The notes under the pieces were generated by a model that worked only from the letters and a program-made list of their open reading frames with translations, ran no database searches and was not told the DNA's origin. A stretch of 64,000 nt of DNA from Candidatus Eisenbacteria bacterium (GTDB lineage: Bacteria > Eisenbacteria > RBG-16-71-46 > JACRLI01), in the NCBI GenBank assembly GCA_016235265.1, contig JACRLI010000009.1:1-64000 (forward strand), in the 5' to 3' direction. Below, one piece after another: positions 59,758 to 64,000 of this stretch. Each line of letters begins with the position of its first letter. Positions within the stretch are counted from its first letter, which is position 1. The translations under genes were made by a program, and so were the position numbers.

Positions 59758-60933
59758 TCAAGCCTGCCGGCCGCCCAGGGCACACTCGTTGCGCCCCACC
59801 TCCAGCTCCTCCGCGCCCGCCTCGTCCACTTCGACCAGCCCCACGTTGACCGCCTTGATGGTCCGATAGGCATCCGGGAAGCCCGCTCCCCGCGCCTCCA
59901 CCCAGCGCAGGAACTCCTCGCGATCCCCGGGCTGGAACCCCTCGTTGCGCCCGAGCAGGTCGCCGAAGCGCTCGCCCACGGCGCCGTCGGGGCGGCGCTC
60001 GCTCCGTTCCGCATAGTGCGCGGGGTAGATCCACATCGCCGGCGGCCACTCGCGCCGCGCCCGCTGCAGGCTCTCCCAGAGTCGCGCGGCCCACTCGGAG
60101 GACTTGCCCGCGAGGTCGGGCCGCCCGAGCGTGGCCACGAACACGAAGTCCCCGGTGAACGCGGCCGCCTCGCCCGCGAGGAACGAGATGCTGCCCTCGG
60201 TGTGGCCCGGGGTGTGGCGCGCGGTGAGCTCACAGCGCCCCACGCGCAGCACGTCGCCGTCGGCGAGGGGGTTGAGCTTCAGCCGGCCGGGCGTGCCGTC
60301 GTAGGGATAGCTCCCGTCGGCCGGGTGCAGGTGGTAGGGCACCCCCAGCTCCGCCGAGAGGCGGGCGGCGCCGGAGATGTAGTCGGCGTGCACGTGGGTG
60401 TCGGCCACGCCCACCACGCGCGCGCCGCAGGCGGCCGCCGCCTCGAGGAAGGCCGCCGCGTCGCGCGGCGGGTCCAGGATGAGCGCCTCGCCGTCGCTGA
60501 CGAGGAGGTAGCCCAGCGAGCCCTTGCCAATCCGGTCGAACTGCACCAAACGGTCCAGCCCGGCGACCGGCTCCAGCTCGCGCGGCAGCACCAGCGCCAT
60601 CCAGGCCGCCATCCCGCCCTGGAGTGATGCCGCCGGGCATCCCAGGCTCCGCAGGTGCGCGGCCACCTCCCGGCTGGTGTTGCCGTGGCCGCACACGACG
60701 GTCACGGGTCGCGCCGGGTCCAGCTCGAGTTCCGCCAGGTCTCGCGCGGCCAGCACCTGGGACCCCAGGCGATTCCGGAATCGTCCGGGAGGTGCCACGT
60801 CGATGCGGCCCGCCGCCACCCGGACGGGCAGGCGCACGTCGAGCACCTGTGCGGGCTCGCCGCGCTCGAGGGCCCGGGCAAGCTCCAGCGCGGTGATCTC
60901 CGGAATACCGCCGGGGCGCGGCGCGCCACGCAC
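59758..60933 (-). CDS. Rhodanese-metallo-beta-lactamase fusion (persulfide dioxygenase-like)
   Basis: The product has 391 residues. Residues 10-115 form a rhodanese domain with the active-site loop CGHGNTS (Cys81). Residues 125-390 form a metallo-beta-lactamase-fold domain with THVHADYISG (His180, His182, Asp184), a later HTPGHTEGS and FTGDFVFV with the metal-ligand histidine and aspartate. In persulfide dioxygenases (ETHE1/CstB-like) one His from the first motif with the later His and Asp bind iron; Tyr185 replaces the final His of the zinc-type HxHxDH motif, as in related fusions. It should oxidise sulfane sulfur. It is 10 bases after the peroxiredoxin gene. Confidence 0.8.
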   Translation of the reverse strand: MRGAPRPGGIPEITALELARALERGEPAQVLDVRLPVRVAAGRIDVAPPGRFRNRLGSQVLAARDLAELELDPARPVTVVCGHGNTSREVAAHLRSLGCPAASLQGGMAAWMALVLPRELEPVAGLDRLVQFDRIGKGSLGYLLVSDGEALILDPPRDAAAFLEAAAACGARVVGVADTHVHADYISGAARLSAELGVPYHLHPADGSYPYDGTPGRLKLNPLADGDVLRVGRCELTARHTPGHTEGSISFLAGEAAAFTGDFVFVATLGRPDLAGKSSEWAARLWESLQRARREWPPAMWIYPAHYAERSERRPDGAVGERFGDLLGRNEGFQPGDREEFLRWVEARGAGFPDAYRTIKAVNVGLVEVDEAGAEELEVGRNECALGGRQA

Positions 60934-60943
60934 GCTTCGCCCC

Positions 60944-61576
60944 CTACTTCCCGGGCTGCGGGATCACCCGCAGGTAGGGCTTCTTCGCCACGTACCCCGG
61001 GAACTTCTGCTTCGCATCCGCGTCGCTCACGCTGGTGGCGATGATCACGTCCTGGCCGGACGTCCAGTCCGCCGGCGTGGCCAGCGCGAACTTCGAGGTG
61101 AGCTGCAACGAGTCCAGCACCCGCAGCAGTTCGTGGAAATTGCGCCCGGTGCTGGCGGGGTAGGTGAGGGTGAGCTTCACCTTGTTGTCCGGGCCGACCA
61201 CGAACACCGAGCGCACCGTGAGGGTGTCGTTGGCGTTGGGGTGGATCATGTCGTAGAGGTTGGAGACCGTTCGGTCGGCGTCGGCGATGAGCGGGAAGTT
61301 GAGCGCGTGGCCGGTGACGTCCTTGATGTCGCCCACCCATGCCATGTGGCTCTCCAGCGGATCCACGCTGAGGCCGATCACCTTGGTGTCGCGCTTGTCG
61401 AACTCACCCTTCAGCGCGGCGACGCGGCCCAGCTCGGTGGTGCACACCGGGGTGAAGTCCCTCGGATGCGAGAACAGCACGGCCCAGGAGTCGCCCTTCC
61501 ACTTGTGGAATTCGATGGGGCCGTCGGTGGTCTCGCAGGTGAAGTCGGGTGCGACATCTCCCAGGCGAACGGGCAT
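60944..61576 (-). CDS. 1-Cys peroxiredoxin (Prx6 type)
   Basis: The product has 210 residues with PVCTTE (peroxidatic Cys45) in the FTPVCTTELG context of Prx6-type peroxiredoxins, then KVIGLSVDPLESHMAWVGDI and a C-terminal dimerisation domain (PGYVAKKPYLRVIPQPGK). There is no resolving Cys in the usual C-terminal position. GGAGG lies 8 bases before the ATG. With the sulfur-oxidising fusion downstream it suggests a peroxide/sulfide stress pair. Confidence 0.9.
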   Translation of the reverse strand: MPVRLGDVAPDFTCETTDGPIEFHKWKGDSWAVLFSHPRDFTPVCTTELGRVAALKGEFDKRDTKVIGLSVDPLESHMAWVGDIKDVTGHALNFPLIADADRTVSNLYDMIHPNANDTLTVRSVFVVGPDNKVKLTLTYPASTGRNFHELLRVLDSLQLTSKFALATPADWTSGQDVIIATSVSDADAKQKFPGYVAKKPYLRVIPQPGK

Positions 61577-61710
61577 GGCGGGATCCTCCGGATGCGGGTG
61601 ACCGGGTTGAGAATGGTGCCTTGCGCCGCGGCCGGACCCCGCGGCGGGAATCCGGCCGCGCGGGAGAAGCGCTTCAGGGAAGTCGGGGGAAGGACTCTGG
61701 CGGGCCAAAG

Positions 61711-63555
61711 ATGCCCGAGGCCCGTGGGGATGTCAACCGCGCGATGGGCGCGGTGCGTCCCCGGTGCGCCCGCGCACCCGGCGTACCGGATCGAGCTCGG
61801 CCGCATGCTGCGGGCGCTGCCACCGCGCCTCTCCGCCCGCCCGGCGCGCGCGAGTTCACCCTCCGCGCGGTGTTCGTCTCGGTGGTGGTCGCCGCGCTCA
61901 TCGGCTTCTCCTATCCCTACGTGGTCCTGAAGCTGGGTTTCGGGCCGCGGATGTCGGTGGTGTCCGCGGTGTTCGGGTTCCTGGTGCTGGGCGTGTTCTC
62001 GCGCACCTACAACCGCTGGGAGAACAACATCGTGGCGTCCGCGGGCACCGCGGCGGGGGCCACCGCGTTCCTGTGCGTGCTCATGGCGGCCTTTGACCTG
62101 CTGAACTCCGACCCCACGCTCAACTTCCACTTCCAGATGCAGCCGCTGCAGTCGTTCGCATGGCTCACCGCGGCGGGGCTGCTGGGCACGCTGCTGTCCG
62201 TGCCCATGCGCCGGCACTTCGTGGTGGAGGAGAAGCTCAAGTTCCCCGACGGCGTGGCCGCCGCCGAGACGCTCATCGTGCTGGACTCGCGCGGCGCCGA
62301 ATCGCGCGGCGTGACGCAGGCGATGGGCCTGGGGACCGCCTGCTCCGCGCTGCTGATGTCGCTGCGCGCCGACGCGCGGCTGGTGGGGGATGCGTGGTAC
62401 CGCATTCCCGAGCTGCTGCGCGTGGGGCCCACCGGGACCAGCATGAACTTCGGCGTGGGCTGGAGCCTGCTGAGCTTCGGCTCGGGCATGCTGGTGGGGA
62501 TGCGCGTCAACGCCAGCATGCTGGCCGGCGCGCTGATCTCGTGGGTGATCGCCCCGGGCCTGCTGCTCGGCCAGGGCATGATCCCAGCGCTCACCCGCCG
62601 CGACGTGCTGCTGTGGGTGATGTGGCCCGCCACCGGGATGCTGGTGGCCGGCGGGCTCACCGCGCTCTTCCTGCGTTGGAACATCATGGTGAAGACCTTC
62701 CGGAGCTTCTCCGGTTCGTCGGTGCACGCAGACGACTTTCCCATGAAGTGGGTGCTCATCGGCTCGCTGGCGTGCTCCGCCGCGCTGGTGGCCGTGATGC
62801 GCTGGAGCTTCGGCATCCCGGAGTGGATGACGCTCGCCTCCATCGTCCTGTCCCTGCCGCTGATGCTGGTGGGCATCCGCGTGGTGGGGGAGACCAACTG
62901 GGGCCCGGTGAGCGCGCTCTCGAACATGATGCAGGGCGTGTTCGGCGTGCTGGCTCCCGGGCACATCATGGTCAACATGACCGCCAGCGGCGTCACGGGC
63001 TCGGTGGCGGTGGAGTCCGAGGCCCTGATGCAGTGCTACAAGACCGGCGACATCATCGGCAGCACCCCCAGGTACCTCACCTACGCGCAGCTGCTGAGCA
63101 TTCCCGTGGGCGCGCTGGCGGTCTCGTACGCCTACCCGCTGCTGAGGGCCACCTACGGCATCGGTGGCGAGAACGGGCTGCAGTCGCCCATCTCGCAGAA
63201 GTGGGCCGGGTTCGCGCGGTTGCTCTCCGCGGGGCTGAGCGCGTTGCCGCCGGGGGCGCTGGTGGCGCTGGCGGTCTCCGTGGTGCTGGGAGTGCTCTTC
63301 ACGCTGATGGAATCCTCGCGCGCGAAGCAGTGGGCGCCCTCGCCCACGGGACTGGGGATCGGGATGCTGGTTCCGGGCAGCGCCGTGGTGTCCATGTTCC
63401 TGGGCGCGGTGGCGGCGTCCGGGTGGCGCGCGGGCTCGAAGAAGACCGCGGATGTGTACATGGTGCCGGTGGCGTCGGGCTGCATCGCGGGGGAGGCCAT
63501 CGTGGCGGTGGTGATCCCGATCCTGGTGGGCGTGGGGCTGGTGAAACTACACTAG
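61711..63555 (+). CDS. OPT family transporter
   Basis: The product has about 614 residues and 14-16 membrane helices of the OPT family (oligopeptide or metal-siderophore importers): FTLRAVFVSVVVAALIGFSYPYVVLKLGFGPRMSVVSAVFGF, PMRRHFVVEEKLKFPDGVAAAETL, NMMQGVFGVLAPGHIMVNMTASGVTGSVAVESEALM and a C-terminal GSGVAGSMFLGA-like part. The first 40 residues are Arg/Pro-rich. The ATG at 61711 has a weak ribosome site; 61744 is the alternative. It is divergent from the peroxiredoxin gene. Substrate is unknown. Confidence 0.85.
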   Translation: MPEARGDVNRAMGAVRPRCARAPGVPDRARPHAAGAATAPLRPPGAREFTLRAVFVSVVVAALIGFSYPYVVLKLGFGPRMSVVSAVFGFLVLGVFSRTYNRWENNIVASAGTAAGATAFLCVLMAAFDLLNSDPTLNFHFQMQPLQSFAWLTAAGLLGTLLSVPMRRHFVVEEKLKFPDGVAAAETLIVLDSRGAESRGVTQAMGLGTACSALLMSLRADARLVGDAWYRIPELLRVGPTGTSMNFGVGWSLLSFGSGMLVGMRVNASMLAGALISWVIAPGLLLGQGMIPALTRRDVLLWVMWPATGMLVAGGLTALFLRWNIMVKTFRSFSGSSVHADDFPMKWVLIGSLACSAALVAVMRWSFGIPEWMTLASIVLSLPLMLVGIRVVGETNWGPVSALSNMMQGVFGVLAPGHIMVNMTASGVTGSVAVESEALMQCYKTGDIIGSTPRYLTYAQLLSIPVGALAVSYAYPLLRATYGIGGENGLQSPISQKWAGFARLLSAGLSALPPGALVALAVSVVLGVLFTLMESSRAKQWAPSPTGLGIGMLVPGSAVVSMFLGAVAASGWRAGSKKTADVYMVPVASGCIAGEAIVAVVIPILVGVGLVKLH

Positions 63556-63818
63556 GCGGGTGGGGAGGTTCCGCCGGGCTTCCTGCGCGTCTCCTCGCGG
63601 AACTGCCGCAGCAGCGCCTCGCGCGCCGGGCCGGCGTCCCCGGCGGGCGTCAACGAGCGCAGGCCCGCGATGGTGAGCCGCAGCTGTTCCACGTAGGCCT
63701 TGCAGCCCGGGCACATCGCCAGGTGCACCAGCACCCCGATGCGCTCGCGCAGCCTGAGCCTGCGCTCCAGGAAGTCCGAGGCGCGCTCGACCACCTGCCT
63801 GCAGCTGGGTATCAGCAT
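63552..63818 (-). CDS. Anti-sigma factor with zinc-finger domain
   Basis: The product has 88 residues. SCRQVVERASDFLERRL with HLAMCPGCK forms the zinc-binding anti-sigma pattern (Cys6, His32, Cys36, Cys39). There is no membrane helix, so it is a cytoplasmic ZAS-type protein. It lies 1 base after the sigma factor stop and should bind and hold that factor. Confidence 0.85.
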   Translation of the reverse strand: MLIPSCRQVVERASDFLERRLRLRERIGVLVHLAMCPGCKAYVEQLRLTIAGLRSLTPAGDAGPAREALLRQFREETRRKPGGTSPPA

Positions 63819-63819
63819 C

Positions 63820-64000
63820 TCAGGGCCTCTTCTCTTTCACGACAGGGGTCCCCGGGCGGAGACCCTCCTTCATATACGCGTCCAGTGCCCGCCGCACCCT
63901 TGCGCGCCCGCGGTGCAGCAGCACGCGCCGGTTGGCCTCGGACACCTCAAGGATGGCGCACACGTCCCCGGGGGGCAGCCCTTCCACGTCGCAGAGCCGC
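63820..64000 (-). CDS. ECF sigma factor, C-terminal part (cut by window edge)
   Basis: Sixty codons are visible. They show the region 4 helix-turn-helix: RLCDVEGLPPGDVCAILEVSEANRRVLLHRGRARVRRAL, followed by a short tail. The 5' end lies outside the window. It pairs with the anti-sigma gene directly downstream. Confidence 0.85.
   Translation of the reverse strand, partial: RLCDVEGLPPGDVCAILEVSEANRRVLLHRGRARVRRALDAYMKEGLRPGTPVVKEKRP

Noticed and set aside
1..64000. tRNA, rRNA, CRISPR, replication origin or prophage features.
   Set aside because: I looked for the usual conserved stretches and gene sets and found none that hold up by eye; a dedicated RNA search was not possible.

Overview
The window is GC-rich (roughly two thirds G+C), densely coded bacterial chromosome dominated by c-type cytochrome biology. 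Ten predicted proteins carry about 126 canonical CxxCH haem-binding motifs plus three spaced variants. Two secreted proteins end in the FlgD/T9SS-type C-terminal domain (a proline-asparagine-proline stretch, then an ...EI.D..GRRV... strand and a terminal ...VRL.K/V.VR end). This and the double-membrane protein repertoire (porin, lipoproteins, chaperone-usher) point to a diderm of the FCB group; Candidatus Eisenbacteria or a relative is my best guess, by inference only.

Layout. 1-14.2 kb is ordinary: an acyl-CoA dehydrogenase running off the left edge, secreted proteins, a Spy/CpxP-like protein, a glycosidase-like protein, an M3 peptidase, an Opp-type ABC importer (binding lipoprotein and two permeases) and a saccharopine dehydrogenase-like oxidoreductase. 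14.2-17.8 kb is a Rieske/cytochrome b operon that carries an 11-haem and a 4-haem cytochrome instead of cytochrome c1. 18.1-22.0 kb has a monohaem EF-hand-like protein, a degenerate receiver protein and a complete NtrC-type two-component system (PAS histidine kinase plus sigma-54 activator). 22.2-32.8 kb is the most striking part: a run of minus-strand genes encoding an NHL propeller, an OmcS/OmcE-like hexahaem protein, a 9-10-haem protein, an outer-membrane barrel, two small lipoproteins, a DUF2155-like secreted protein and a 42-haem cytochrome. The last six are tightly packed or overlapping and look like one operon for moving electrons across the outer membrane.

33.3-48.4 kb supplies haem attachment (CcmF-type lyase), two large multihaem c / membrane b fusions (13 and 19 haems, CbcL-like), a NapC-type 15-haem protein, FeoAB iron uptake, and a three-gene quinone module (octahaem protein, 4x[4Fe-4S] Tat protein, NrfD/PsrC membrane protein). 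Two near-consensus sigma-54 promoters sit upstream of the NHL/hexahaem genes and of the NapC-type gene, linking the cytochromes to the NtrC-type regulator. 48.46-50.21 kb is an intact insertion sequence lying between two identical copies of a terminator hairpin, with an AbrB-like small gene overlapping its transposase.

50.3-59.6 kb encodes a SemiSWEET transporter, a chaperone-usher pilus set (usher, chaperone, DUF4402-like pilin), a large secreted propeller protein and a lipoprotein/barrel pair. 59.7-64 kb has a rhodanese-metallo-beta-lactamase protein, a 1-Cys peroxiredoxin, an OPT transporter, and a zinc-finger anti-sigma with the end of its ECF sigma factor.

Functionally the central 35 kb reads as a chain from the quinone pool (Rieske/b, CbcL-like and NrfD-type modules) through periplasmic multihaem proteins and an outer-membrane barrel to extracellular cytochromes, i.e. 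extracellular electron transfer. The direction of flow and the terminal acceptor cannot be read from the sequence.
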